Shown here piece by piece: positions 1 to 7,511 of a DNA stretch of 10,059 nt (positions are counted from its first letter, which is position 1; each line of letters starts with the position of its first letter). Made by a program: the position numbers and the translations under genes. The notes beneath the pieces were generated by a model. That model was not told the origin of the DNA. It saw only the letters and a list, made by a program, of their open reading frames with translations, and made no database searches. Origin of the DNA: Methylomonas sp. (GTDB taxonomy: Bacteria; Pseudomonadota; Gammaproteobacteria; Methylococcales; Methylomonadaceae); assembly GCA_026989715.1 (NCBI GenBank), contig JALSIU010000312.1:1-10059 (forward strand). The letters run 5' to 3'.

Positions 1-1043
1 ATTTTGCTCAGCGGTAATATTAAGGCTAATAAAGGAATCAACATAACAATCATGCGGTCAATAAATACGGCTGGCCAAAAGGGAAGATAGCGCATTAAGA
101 AGGGCGGCCCTACTTTGTAAAAACGCTCAGCAACTTCATTGATGGGGTAAGCGGTAAATTGGTCGCTAGGAAAGCGGTTGGCGGCAGAAAAAATACCAGA
201 GTGATGATGAATAGCTTTTGCTGCTCTAAGTAATAATACGGTTAAAGCAGGGTTGAAGTCGTCAGTAATGACTAAATTTGCGCTAGGGGCTAGTAACTTC
301 ACTGTCTGCTGGGGAATATTCTTTTCTAAATCTATAATGCCTTCAGGTAAGGTGATTTGGGATAAGTAGGGCAATAAGCGGGTATAGGTTTCAGTGCGTT
401 TTAATTCAAGTAATTTGACTTGGTCATTGCGTAATAATTGTTGTACGGTTTCTGATTTTTCCGAGGCAACGATAAAGGCTGCATCGATATTTTTTTGTAT
501 TAATGCCATGCCCGCTTCGGCAGATGCTAGTGGCAGTAATTGAGTCGTTTGCTGGGTTAAATGATTAAGGGTCAGCAATTCAGTGACCAGTGCGCGTGTG
601 CCGCTCCCTTTTTGACCAATAGCGATGCGTCGTTTAGCTAAATCGGTCATTTTATCGGCGATAATATCTTTGCTAACAAATATCCAGAGCGGCTCATAAT
701 AGAGGCTACCTAACGATTGTAAATGCGTTTCATGGCTTGCCGTGCCACCTTGAATAAAGGCTATATCGGCTTGCTTATCAAGTAGACGTTGGATGTTTTC
801 TTTGGAGCCGGAAGAGGTGATGATATCGAGTTCAATGCCTTCTTTTGCGAGTTCAGTACGATATTTTTGGGCTATTTGATAATAAGCGCCTGTTGTAGAG
901 CCTGTGCTAATGGTTATTTTTTTAGGTGGCGGCGGGGCAACAAATTGATAGGCAATCCAAAAGCCGGCAACCACTAATAACATGGCAGGACCTACTGTGG
1001 TCAGTATTTCTTTATAAGACCTTTTTGAGCGACGGTTTGACAT
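1..1043 (-). CDS. TAXI family TRAP transporter solute receptor (3' end outside window)
   Basis: About 347 codons are open on the minus strand from the ATG at 1043 to the left edge, where the gene is cut. A Shine-Dalgarno AAGGA (1051-1055 on the minus strand) lies 7 bases before the ATG. The protein starts with basic residues and one hydrophobic segment (about residues 17-34, a signal anchor). A proline run and a segment reading KKITISTGSTTGAYYQIA follow; the STG..TGAYY pattern is typical of TAXI receptors. Later parts (SGSKENIQRL, DIAFIQGG, GQKGSGTRAL, then YPINEVAERFYKVGPPFL) also fit the family. Near the left edge a second hydrophobic stretch begins (RMIVMLIPLLALILPL), matching the longer TAXI subtype with C-terminal membrane helices. 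Such proteins bind a small, often anionic, solute in the periplasm for a TRAP permease. No TRAP membrane subunit is in the window, so substrate and partner are unknown. Confidence 0.88.
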   Translation of the reverse strand, partial: MSNRRSKRSYKEILTTVGPAMLLVVAGFWIAYQFVAPPPPKKITISTGSTTGAYYQIAQKYRTELAKEGIELDIITSSGSKENIQRLLDKQADIAFIQGGTASHETHLQSLGSLYYEPLWIFVSKDIIADKMTDLAKRRIAIGQKGSGTRALVTELLTLNHLTQQTTQLLPLASAEAGMALIQKNIDAAFIVASEKSETVQQLLRNDQVKLLELKRTETYTRLLPYLSQITLPEGIIDLEKNIPQQTVKLLAPSANLVITDDFNPALTVLLLRAAKAIHHHSGIFSAANRFPSDQFTAYPINEVAERFYKVGPPFLMRYLPFWPAVFIDRMIVMLIPLLALILPLSK

Positions 1044-1154
1044 ATATAAATCCTTATATTTTGGGAGAAGAAAGATGTGTTTCTGTGGAATATTGCTGTG
1101 TAAGCTAGCCATTTTGGCTCATTATAAATCTAAATATCAGGCTGATAATAAGAT

Positions 1155-1160
1155 TATAAT
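1155..1160 (+). promoter_or_regulatory. Possible -10 box in the divergent intergenic region
   Basis: A perfect TATAAT lies 43 bases upstream of the GTG start of the DUF4239-type gene, inside the very AT-rich 1044-1202 region shared with the divergent TAXI gene. No convincing -35 hexamer is present at 16-18 bases spacing, and the region is so AT-rich that a chance match is plausible. I see no terminator or small RNA in this gap. Confidence 0.25.
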
Positions 1161-1202
1161 AACTTACGCTATATTTTTTATGAAATACATAAGGGAGATT
1201 AG

Positions 1203-2009
1203 GTGAATATACCATTGCATGCGTTAGATTTGTTGCCTATCTGGGGGTTATTTGTTTGTACTCTACTCATATTTTTAATCATTATCGAAGGTGGTTTTCG
1301 ATTAGGTAACCGGCATAGCATTGTGGCTAAAGAAGACCAACGTTCGCAGGTGAGTGCCATTATGGGAACAACTTTGGGTTTGCTTACTTTTTTATTGGCA
1401 TTCACATTTGGTAAAGCTGAAACTCGTTTTTCGGCGAAAAAATTGATAGTAGTAGAAAGTGCGAATGCGATTAATACTGCTTATTTACGCACTGATTTGT
1501 TACCAGGTTCTTATGCGACTCAAGCTAAAGTATTGCTACATGAGTATGTTGCGTTGCATGTACAAGCATCGCAATATATAAGTCAAGGAGATTATGTAAA
1601 GCTTGAGCAAGCCATTAAGCGTTCATCATCACTCGAAAGTTTGCTTTGGCAGCAGGCTGTTACTATTGCGCGGCAGAATTCGTCAGTTTTTACGGTGGAA
1701 TTGTATATACAAGCATTAAATAATATATTTGACCTTAAAGTGCAGAGAGTTTGGCAGGCCTTGCTTAATCGTATATCGCCCACTATTTGGGCTACGCTCT
1801 ATTTTATTGCAGTTTTATCTATGGGAGCACTTGGGTATTACACTGGTTTAAATGGACGGCGTAGCCCTACCGTTACAATTGCTTTAGTTCTTACATTTGC
1901 GGCTGTTATGTTATTGATTGTCGATTTAGATCGGCCTAAAGTGAGTTTATTTCAAGTAAGTCAACAAGTCATGTTGGATTTGCTTAATAAAATGGAGGCT
2001 GTGGACTGA
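1203..2009 (+). CDS. DUF4239/bestrophin-like four-helix membrane protein
   Basis: This 268-residue protein starts at GTG, chosen because AAGGGAG (1191-1197) lies 5 bases upstream. Four hydrophobic segments are visible at about residues 11-29, 52-70, 193-212 and 224-241, as two hairpins separated by a polar, helical loop of about 120 residues. The segment KEDQRSQVSAIMGTTLGLLTFLLAFTFG, seen around residues 43-70, followed by SANAINTAYLRTDLLP, is the pattern I associate with the DUF4239 (bestrophin-like domain) family. The length suits that family. The biochemical role is unknown; ion-channel activity like bestrophins would be inference only. The gene stands alone, divergent from the TAXI receptor and 158 bases ahead of flgG. 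A sigma-54 promoter in that gap argues that it is not part of the flagellar unit. Confidence 0.8.
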   Translation: MNIPLHALDLLPIWGLFVCTLLIFLIIIEGGFRLGNRHSIVAKEDQRSQVSAIMGTTLGLLTFLLAFTFGKAETRFSAKKLIVVESANAINTAYLRTDLLPGSYATQAKVLLHEYVALHVQASQYISQGDYVKLEQAIKRSSSLESLLWQQAVTIARQNSSVFTVELYIQALNNIFDLKVQRVWQALLNRISPTIWATLYFIAVLSMGALGYYTGLNGRRSPTVTIALVLTFAAVMLLIVDLDRPKVSLFQVSQQVMLDLLNKMEAVD

Positions 2010-2080
2010 TAAGGGAAAAGGGGTCAATAATAGTTCAAGTTTAATTTATCTTTTGGTTTGCGCTTGTATTTCTAAGCGGT

Positions 2081-2108
2081 ATCACTAACCCTTTATAATG
2101 GCAGTGAT
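2081..2108. repeat. Short inverted repeat upstream of the flgG promoter
   Basis: ATCACT (2081-2086) and AGTGAT (2103-2108) form a 6-bp inverted repeat with 16 bases between, ending 8 bases before the sigma-54 promoter. A TATAAT (2094-2099) sits inside the spacer but has no clear -35. It could be an operator or a second sigma-70 type promoter, or chance; the arms are short. Confidence 0.2.
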
Positions 2109-2115
2109 GATTTTT

Positions 2116-2131
2116 TGGCATAAAACATGCA
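2116..2131 (+). promoter_or_regulatory. Sigma-54 (RpoN) promoter of the flgG-flgK unit
   Basis: TGGCATAAAACATGCA matches the sigma-54 -24/-12 pattern TGGCAC-N5-TTGCA: GG at 2117-2118 and GC at 2129-2130 are exactly 10 bases apart, and 14 of the consensus-specified pattern differs only at the C of TGGCAC and one T of TTGC. The predicted transcript start is about 2142, some 25 bases before the flgG ATG, leaving room for the ribosome-binding site at 2155-2161. In gammaproteobacteria such as Pseudomonas and Vibrio, rod and hook genes are transcribed by RpoN with an FlrC/FleR-type activator, so regulation here is probably the same. The activator site cannot be identified from sequence alone. Confidence 0.72.
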
Positions 2132-2167
2132 TTCATTTATGTAAGTGTCAAAAAAGAGGAGCTTATC

Positions 2168-2956
2168 ATGACCGAGCGATCATTATGGGTGGCAAAAACA
2201 GGTTTGGATGCCCAGCAAACACGTATGGCGGTTATTTCAAATAATCTGGCCAATATTAATACCACCGGATTTAAAAAGAGCCGGCCTGTTTTTGAGGATT
2301 TGTTATATCAAAATGTTAGGCAAGTCGGTGCGAATTCGTCACAGAATACTGAATTGCCGACAGGCTTGCAGTTAGGTTCAGGCGTTAGAGTTGTAGCAAC
2401 TGAAAAATTGCATACGCAGGGGAATATTCAGCAAACTGATAACTCTTTAGATATTGCCATTCAGGGTCGCGGTTTTTTTCAGATTCTGATGCCTAATGGG
2501 GATATTAATTATTCCCGGAACGGTTCATTCAAATTAAGTTCTACCGGTGAAATGGTGACGGCTAACGGGATGCCCTTAGAGCCTGCCATTGTTATTCCGC
2601 CAGATGCGATTAGCATTACAATTGGCAGAGATGGTACGGTATCGGTATTGCAACCGGGAAGCCCTACCTTGTCACAAGTTGGCCAGATTCAGACAGCTAG
2701 TTTTGTCAATCCTGCAGGCTTAGATCCGATTGGTGAAAATATGTATCGTGAATCTATTGCCAGTGGTGCTCCTATCATTGGTACGCCGAGTGAGAATGAA
2801 CTGGGTACGCTGAATCAAGGCGCATTGGAAACATCGAATGTGAATGTGGTCGAAGAGTTGGTCGGCATGATTGAGACGCAGCGAGCTTATGAAATGAATT
2901 CTAAAGCGATTTCTACGACTGATGAGATGCTTTCTTATGTGACACAGCAACTTTAA
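2168..2956 (+). CDS. flgG: Flagellar distal rod protein FlgG
   Basis: The 262-residue protein has the standard FlgG length. The N-terminus (LWVAKTGLDAQQTRMAVIS, then NNLANINTTGFK) is the flagellar basal-body rod motif that forms the coiled-coil D0 domain. The middle contains the FlgG hallmark VRVVATEKLHTQGNIQQTDN and IQGRGFFQI. The C-terminus (NVNVVEELVGMIETQRAYEM, then NSKAISTTDEML) is the matching C-terminal rod helix. FlgG polymerises as the distal rod that crosses the P and L rings. No signal peptide is present, as expected for a type III-exported subunit. The ATG is preceded by AAGAGGAGC (about 2154-2162). It is the first gene of the unit: no flgF precedes it, which is unusual. flgH begins within 2-14 bases of its stop. 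Confidence 0.98.
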   Translation: MTERSLWVAKTGLDAQQTRMAVISNNLANINTTGFKKSRPVFEDLLYQNVRQVGANSSQNTELPTGLQLGSGVRVVATEKLHTQGNIQQTDNSLDIAIQGRGFFQILMPNGDINYSRNGSFKLSSTGEMVTANGMPLEPAIVIPPDAISITIGRDGTVSVLQPGSPTLSQVGQIQTASFVNPAGLDPIGENMYRESIASGAPIIGTPSENELGTLNQGALETSNVNVVEELVGMIETQRAYEMNSKAISTTDEMLSYVTQQL

Positions 2957-2970
2957 GCGTGGTTAAGATC

Positions 2971-3642
2971 ATGAAAATTTTAAAGATTGGTGTATTAGGA
3001 ATATGTATAGGGCTTGCTGGTTGTGAAACACTGCCGGATCGCGACCCTGAGTTTGCGCCGGTGCGCCCTGAGGCACTTAGGCCACCTTTAAATCAGACCG
3101 GCTCTATCTATCAGGCGAATTATGATATGCGTTTGTTTGAAGATCAGATTGCACGTCGGGTAGGGGATATTATTACCATTTTATTTGACGAACGTATGCA
3201 GGCTCAAAAGGCTGCTGATTTTGAAGTCAATAAGGATACAGATATTACGGTAACCGTTCCTAAGCTTTATGGTATGGATCCGAGTGTTTTTATGGGTGGG
3301 GCTTTAGAAAACCAAGTGACCGCAAAGCGTCAATTGTTAGGCGATGGTCTGGCTAATCAAAGCAATAGTTTGACAGGCAGTATTACGGTGAGTGTAGTGG
3401 ACGTGTTGCCTAATGGTAATTTAAAAGTACGTGGGGAAAAACGTGTCGCTCTAAATCAGGGGAATGAATATATTCGTGTTTCAGGGATTATTCGCTCCAT
3501 TGATATTAGTGCCTCTAATCAGATTAATTCCAGTCAATTGGCCGATGCAACCATTATGTATACAGGCGATGGGGTCGTTGCAGATGCAAGTCGCCCAGGT
3601 TGGTTTAGTCGTACCTTTATGCACTGGCTATTTCCATTTTAA
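2971..3642 (+). CDS. flgH: Flagellar L-ring lipoprotein FlgH
   Basis: FlgH forms the outer-membrane L-ring that acts as a bushing for the rod. From the ATG at 2971 the protein has 223 residues. It starts with a lipoprotein signal peptide, MKILKIGVLGICIGLAGCE, whose LAGC lipobox makes Cys18 the lipidated residue. The family core is visible: NQTGSIYQ, a segment RRVGDIITILFDE, NSLTGSITVSVVDVLPNGNL and VRGEKRVALNQGNEYIRVSG, then the C-terminal IRSIDISASNQINSSQLADA. An in-frame GTG at 2959 would add four residues (MVKI) and sits only two bases after flgG. Neither start has a strong Shine-Dalgarno; I prefer the ATG because it gives the more usual signal peptide. Translational coupling with flgG is likely. 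flgI follows 12 bases after the stop. Confidence 0.96.
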   Translation: MKILKIGVLGICIGLAGCETLPDRDPEFAPVRPEALRPPLNQTGSIYQANYDMRLFEDQIARRVGDIITILFDERMQAQKAADFEVNKDTDITVTVPKLYGMDPSVFMGGALENQVTAKRQLLGDGLANQSNSLTGSITVSVVDVLPNGNLKVRGEKRVALNQGNEYIRVSGIIRSIDISASNQINSSQLADATIMYTGDGVVADASRPGWFSRTFMHWLFPF

Positions 3643-3654
3643 TGGGGAACGGAT

Positions 3655-4770
3655 ATGGACAAAGTCATGATTAAGGTTTTGTTATTAATTTGTCTGTTAT
3701 TGGCTAATATGTCGGCGAGTTATGCAGAGAGAGTGAAAGACTTAGCGGATATAAAGGGCGTTAGAAGCAATCAGTTGGTAGGTTATGGTTTAGTTGTCGG
3801 GTTGAATAAGTCAGGAGATAAGACCAAGTTTACAGGGCAATCTTTACGCGCCATGTTGGCACGATTGGGCATCAATTTTCCGGCAGGCGTTGATCCAAAA
3901 GCAAAAAACATTGCCGCAGTGGCAATACATGCGGAGTTACCTGCTTTTATTAAGCCAGGGCAAAAAATTGATGTCACCGTATCATCTATTGGGGATGCAA
4001 AAAGTTTACGGGGAGGCTCTTTGCTTTTGTCGCCTTTAAAAGGAGCTGATGGGCAAGTTTATGCCATGGCACAAGGCAATTTAGTGGTGGGAGGTTTATC
4101 CGCTTCGGGTCAGGATGGCTCAAGAATTACGGTCAATAATCCGGCAGTTGGTCGAATTGCCAATGGTGCAACCGTTGAACGGAGTGTGCCGAGTCCCTTT
4201 TCTTCAGGAAAAGAAGTGGTGTTTAATTTACATAATGCAGACTTCACCACGGCTAATCGTATGGTGCAGGCGATTAATCGTTTACTAGGAGAGGGGACGG
4301 CCAAAGCCGTTGATGCGGCTTCCGTACGTGTCAGTGCGCCTTTAGATATCGGACAACGGGTGACGTTTGTGTCGATGTTGGAAAATATTATGGTCAACCC
4401 TGATGATGCACCTGCCAGAATTATTATTAATTCACGTACAGGGACTGTGGTTATTAATAATATGGTACGAGTGCAACCTGTTGCCGTATCACATGGTAGT
4501 TTGACGGTAACCGTGAGTGAAAATTTGCAGGTAAGCCAGCCTAATGCACCTGTTATAGGAGGCGCGGCAGGTAATACGGTGGTAACGCCTCAGTCTGATA
4601 TTGAGGTGACAGAGGGTGACAACCGTATGTTTGTATTTAACCCTGGGGTGTCGTTAGATGAAATTGTACGTGCGGTGAATAATGTAGGGGCGGCACCGAG
4701 TGATTTGGTGGCTATTTTAGAGGCATTGAAGGCGGCTGGTGCCTTGCGTGCTGAGCTGATTATTATTTAA
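3655..4770 (+). CDS. flgI: Flagellar P-ring protein FlgI
   Basis: FlgI assembles the periplasmic P-ring around the rod. The protein has 371 residues, close to the family norm. It starts with a Sec signal peptide whose hydrophobic core is at residues 6-17, with probable cleavage after SYA (residue 24), leaving mature ERVKDLADIKGVRSNQLVGY. Family motifs are YGLVVGLNKSGDKT, QSLRAMLARLGI, KNIAAVAIHAELPAF, GGSLLLSPLKGADGQVYAMA, ARIIINSRTGTVVI and the C-terminal SLDEIVRAVNNVGAAPSDLV. GGGGA (3644-3648) lies 6 bases ahead of the chosen ATG. A second in-frame ATG at 3667 would give a shorter signal peptide and cannot be excluded. The gene sits between flgH and flgJ, as in canonical flagellar clusters. 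Confidence 0.98.
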   Translation: MDKVMIKVLLLICLLLANMSASYAERVKDLADIKGVRSNQLVGYGLVVGLNKSGDKTKFTGQSLRAMLARLGINFPAGVDPKAKNIAAVAIHAELPAFIKPGQKIDVTVSSIGDAKSLRGGSLLLSPLKGADGQVYAMAQGNLVVGGLSASGQDGSRITVNNPAVGRIANGATVERSVPSPFSSGKEVVFNLHNADFTTANRMVQAINRLLGEGTAKAVDAASVRVSAPLDIGQRVTFVSMLENIMVNPDDAPARIIINSRTGTVVINNMVRVQPVAVSHGSLTVTVSENLQVSQPNAPVIGGAAGNTVVTPQSDIEVTEGDNRMFVFNPGVSLDEIVRAVNNVGAAPSDLVAILEALKAAGALRAELIII

Positions 4771-4786
4771 GGGTGGAGATAGGCTG

Positions 4787-5713
4787 ATGTTGGATAATGT
4801 GGCTTCTGCAGATGTGTATACTGATTTTAACGGTCTTGCTAAATTAAAGCTGGCGGCAAAACAACAAACGCCGGCGGCCATTAAAGAAGTGGCACGGCAG
4901 TTTGAATCCGTGTTCATTGGCATGGTATTAAAAAGCATGCGTAATGCAAGTGGCTCTGAAGGCGGTATTTTAGATAATGAGCAAAGTAAGTTTTATCAGG
5001 AAATGCATGACCAGCAATTGTCGGTACATTTAGCAGGCGAGCCTGGCATAGGTTTGGCGGCTTTAATTGAACGCCAATTAAGCCCTAAACAATATGATAT
5101 ACAGGATAAATTAGGGCTGGCTGAGTATCAAGCAAGACCTGTTATGCGCTCCGAACCAGTAAAAGTACCAGCGGTGACAGCTCAGCCTGATAAGGTGCCT
5201 GCGAGTGTTAGGGCAATACATTCACCGCAAGATTTTGTGCGTGAATTAAAAGCTGCTGCCCTGCAAGCGGCTAATGCCTTAGGGGTTGATGCTAAAGTCT
5301 TATTAGCACAAGCTGCATTGGAAACAGGCTGGGGCAAAAGTGTCATAAAAATGACAGATGGGCAAAGCAGTTTTAATTTATTTAATATCAAAACGCATCA
5401 TAACTGGGCAGGTAAGCAGGCGGTTATTAATACTCTGGAATATGATAAAGCGGGCATGGCGAGGCAAGAAAGGGCAAACTTTAGAGCCTATGATAGTTAT
5501 CAGGATAGTTTTAATGACTATGTTCGCTTTATCAAAGAAAATCCACGTTACCAACAGGCTTTAAAGCAACAAGGTAATCCAGAGCAATATATTCGTGAAT
5601 TACAGGCCGCAGGTTATGCAACAGACCCTGTCTATGCCAATAAAGTGATGCGTATTTATCATAGTGATGCTTTGTCAGATTTCGATGCTATGGTTGATGG
5701 CGTGAAGGAGTAA
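4787..5713 (+). CDS. flgJ: Bifunctional FlgJ: rod cap and peptidoglycan hydrolase
   Basis: FlgJ caps the growing rod and opens the peptidoglycan so the rod can pass. This 308-residue protein has both halves. Residues about 25-100 form the rod-binding domain (AIKEVARQFESVFIGMVLKS, then GILDNEQSKFYQEMHDQQLS). A proline/valine-rich linker spans about 115-142. Residues about 147-300 form the glucosaminidase-type domain. LLAQAALETGWGKS places the probable catalytic glutamate at residue 179, aligned with Glu184 of Salmonella FlgJ from memory. SFNLFNIK, FRAYDSYQDSFNDYVRFI and AAGYATDPVYANKV are further conserved blocks. GGTGGAG (4772-4778) lies 8 bases before the ATG. The gap from flgI is 16 bases, and flgK starts 4 bases after the stop, so all are probably co-transcribed. 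Confidence 0.97.
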   Translation: MLDNVASADVYTDFNGLAKLKLAAKQQTPAAIKEVARQFESVFIGMVLKSMRNASGSEGGILDNEQSKFYQEMHDQQLSVHLAGEPGIGLAALIERQLSPKQYDIQDKLGLAEYQARPVMRSEPVKVPAVTAQPDKVPASVRAIHSPQDFVRELKAAALQAANALGVDAKVLLAQAALETGWGKSVIKMTDGQSSFNLFNIKTHHNWAGKQAVINTLEYDKAGMARQERANFRAYDSYQDSFNDYVRFIKENPRYQQALKQQGNPEQYIRELQAAGYATDPVYANKVMRIYHSDALSDFDAMVDGVKE

Positions 5714-5717
5714 TAAG

Positions 5718-7448
5718 ATGGCAAGTGGTATTTTAGGTACGGCAGTATCGGGCTTAATGGCCTTTCAACGCTCTATTGAAACAACCAGCAATAATATTGC
5801 GAATGTTAATCGGGAAGGATATAGTCGCCAGCGAGTGGAGTCCGCCGCTAATTTACCTGAGCGTACAGGCGGAGGGTATATTGGTACCGGGGTCAAAGTG
5901 ACGAATATTGCCCGAAGCTATGATCAGTTTATTACGGGACAATTGCGCTCTAGTTCTTCCGCTTTTGGTGAAGTAGATGCGTTTAAAAGCTTTGCCACAC
6001 AAGTGGATAGTTTATTAGCTGACCCTAGTACGGGAATGAACCCTGCCATGCAAAATTTTTTTAATGCGGTGAATGATGTTGCGAATGACCCTAGTGATAT
6101 AGCGGCGCGTGAAGTGATGTTAATTGAGGGAGATAGTTTAACGCAACGCTTTGATTTAACCAGTGCTCGGTTTGAGGCATTACGTAATCAGGTTAATTCT
6201 GATGTTAGTGCGATGACGCAGACCATTAATACTTATACAGAAAACTTGGCGGGTTTAAATAAAAAAATCAGTGCTGATATTGGGCGTGCCAATGGCCAAC
6301 AGCAGCCTAATGATTTATTGGATGAGCGTGATCGTGTCTTAAAGCAATTGGCAGAGTTAGTCGATATTGCGGTTGTGCCACAGGCGAATGGTATGGATAC
6401 GGTGATATTGAGTAATGGACAGCCGTTAGTCATAGATGGGCAATCTTTTCAATTAGGTGTGCAAAGTAATGAGTTTGACCCTACCAAATTAGAGATTGTA
6501 TTAAAGCCTAAAGCGGGTGACCCGCAAGTGATTAGTGGTCAAATAAAAGGCGGAAGGCTAGCTGGGACACTGCGTTTTCGTGATGAAATATTAGACCCTG
6601 CTCAACAAAAAGTCGGTGCAGTTGCCGCGGCGATTGCAATAGATTTTAATAGTATACATGCTGCAGGTTATGATTTAGATGGCAATGGCAGTCCTGGGCA
6701 AGATTTTTTTAAATTTACAGGCGTTGCAGAAGTGCCGGTAATGGCTTTAACGACCAATACAGGTACTGCAAATCTGACGGCTGCTTTTGATGTCACCAGT
6801 ACCAATATTGATACCAGTGATTATTTATTGACTTATGATGGCACGTATACTTTGACACGCATGAGTGATGATTCCGTTATTAGTTTAACGGCTTCAGCGG
6901 GGCCTGCACCGATTACCTTAACTGCTACCGCACCTGATGTTTTGCCGGGTATTACGCTGGAATTGAGTGCAACACCGGCCGTTAATGACCAGTTTTTTAT
7001 TCGGCCTACTTTCCAGGCGGCAAAAGATATTGCCATGAATATTACCGATCCGCGGCAAATAGCTGCCGCAACGAATGTCGAAACAGATCCTGTGACGGGA
7101 GTCGTAAGCATTTTTGCTGGGGCAATGCCGGGCGATAATAGAAACGCATTAAGTTTGGCGGCTTTGGCAAATAGTTCTAATATGTTTGGGGGAACGGCCA
7201 GTTTTCAAGAGGCGTTTGGGCAGGTCGTGTCGAAAGTGGGAGGGGCTACGCATGCGGCTAATGTCAGTGCTTCTGCACAGGAAAGTTTATTGAATAGTGC
7301 AACGGCGGCGCGGGAGACTATTGCAGGTGTCAATTTAGATGAAGAAGCCGCAAATTTGGTTAAATTTCAACAGTCTTATCAAGCGGCAGCTCAGGCTATT
7401 TCTACTGCTAGTGCGTTGTTTGATTCTTTGATTGGGGCGGTGCGTTAG
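5718..7448 (+). CDS. flgK: Flagellar hook-associated protein 1, FlgK
   Basis: FlgK forms the first junction ring between hook and filament. The 576-residue protein starts with the D0 helix region: GTAVSGLMAFQRSIETTSNN, then IANVNREGYSRQRVE and GTGVKVTNIARSYDQFI. It ends with GVNLDEEAANLVKFQQSYQA, then AISTASALFDSLIGAVR, the canonical C-terminal D0 helix. The central part (about residues 330-450) is rich in threonine, alanine and aspartate and is the variable, surface-exposed region. No cysteine is evident and no signal peptide is present, consistent with type III export. AAGGAG (5705-5710) lies 7 bases before the ATG and overlaps the flgJ end. FlgK is normally followed by flgL, but here the stop is followed at once by a terminator and a convergent gene. 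Confidence 0.97.
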   Translation: MASGILGTAVSGLMAFQRSIETTSNNIANVNREGYSRQRVESAANLPERTGGGYIGTGVKVTNIARSYDQFITGQLRSSSSAFGEVDAFKSFATQVDSLLADPSTGMNPAMQNFFNAVNDVANDPSDIAAREVMLIEGDSLTQRFDLTSARFEALRNQVNSDVSAMTQTINTYTENLAGLNKKISADIGRANGQQQPNDLLDERDRVLKQLAELVDIAVVPQANGMDTVILSNGQPLVIDGQSFQLGVQSNEFDPTKLEIVLKPKAGDPQVISGQIKGGRLAGTLRFRDEILDPAQQKVGAVAAAIAIDFNSIHAAGYDLDGNGSPGQDFFKFTGVAEVPVMALTTNTGTANLTAAFDVTSTNIDTSDYLLTYDGTYTLTRMSDDSVISLTASAGPAPITLTATAPDVLPGITLELSATPAVNDQFFIRPTFQAAKDIAMNITDPRQIAAATNVETDPVTGVVSIFAGAMPGDNRNALSLAALANSSNMFGGTASFQEAFGQVVSKVGGATHAANVSASAQESLLNSATAARETIAGVNLDEEAANLVKFQQSYQAAAQAISTASALFDSLIGAVR

Positions 7449-7461
7449 CGTTGCCTAAAAA

Positions 7462-7493
7462 AACCCGAAACCATTTTGTGCCGGTTTCGGGTT
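7462..7493. terminator. Bidirectional rho-independent terminator between convergent genes
   Basis: A perfect 11-bp inverted repeat, AACCCGAAACC (7462-7472) and GGTTTCGGGTT (7483-7493), encloses a 10-base loop. On the minus strand the hairpin is followed by seven T residues (complement of 7457-7463), a strong terminator for the small exported-protein gene 19 bases away. On the plus strand the tail is the weaker TTCTATTTC, which should still end the flgG-flgK transcript, 13 bases after the flgK stop. The placement between two converging genes fits shared use. Confidence 0.9.
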
Positions 7494-7511
7494 CTATTTC
7501 GCCTTTAATTC

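Noticed and set aside
789..1108. Two plus-strand open frames at 789-977 and 926-1108
   Set aside because: They run antisense to, or over the start of, the well-supported TAXI receptor gene, have no family resemblance and no good ribosome-binding sites.
2959..2961. GTG at 2959 as the flgH start
   Set aside because: It is possible, but the ATG at 2971 gives a more typical lipoprotein signal peptide and neither start has a better Shine-Dalgarno; kept as an alternative in the flgH entry.
3464..3670. Plus-strand open frame overlapping the flgH end and flgI start
   Set aside because: It is out of frame with both convincing genes, and its sequence has no recognisable character.
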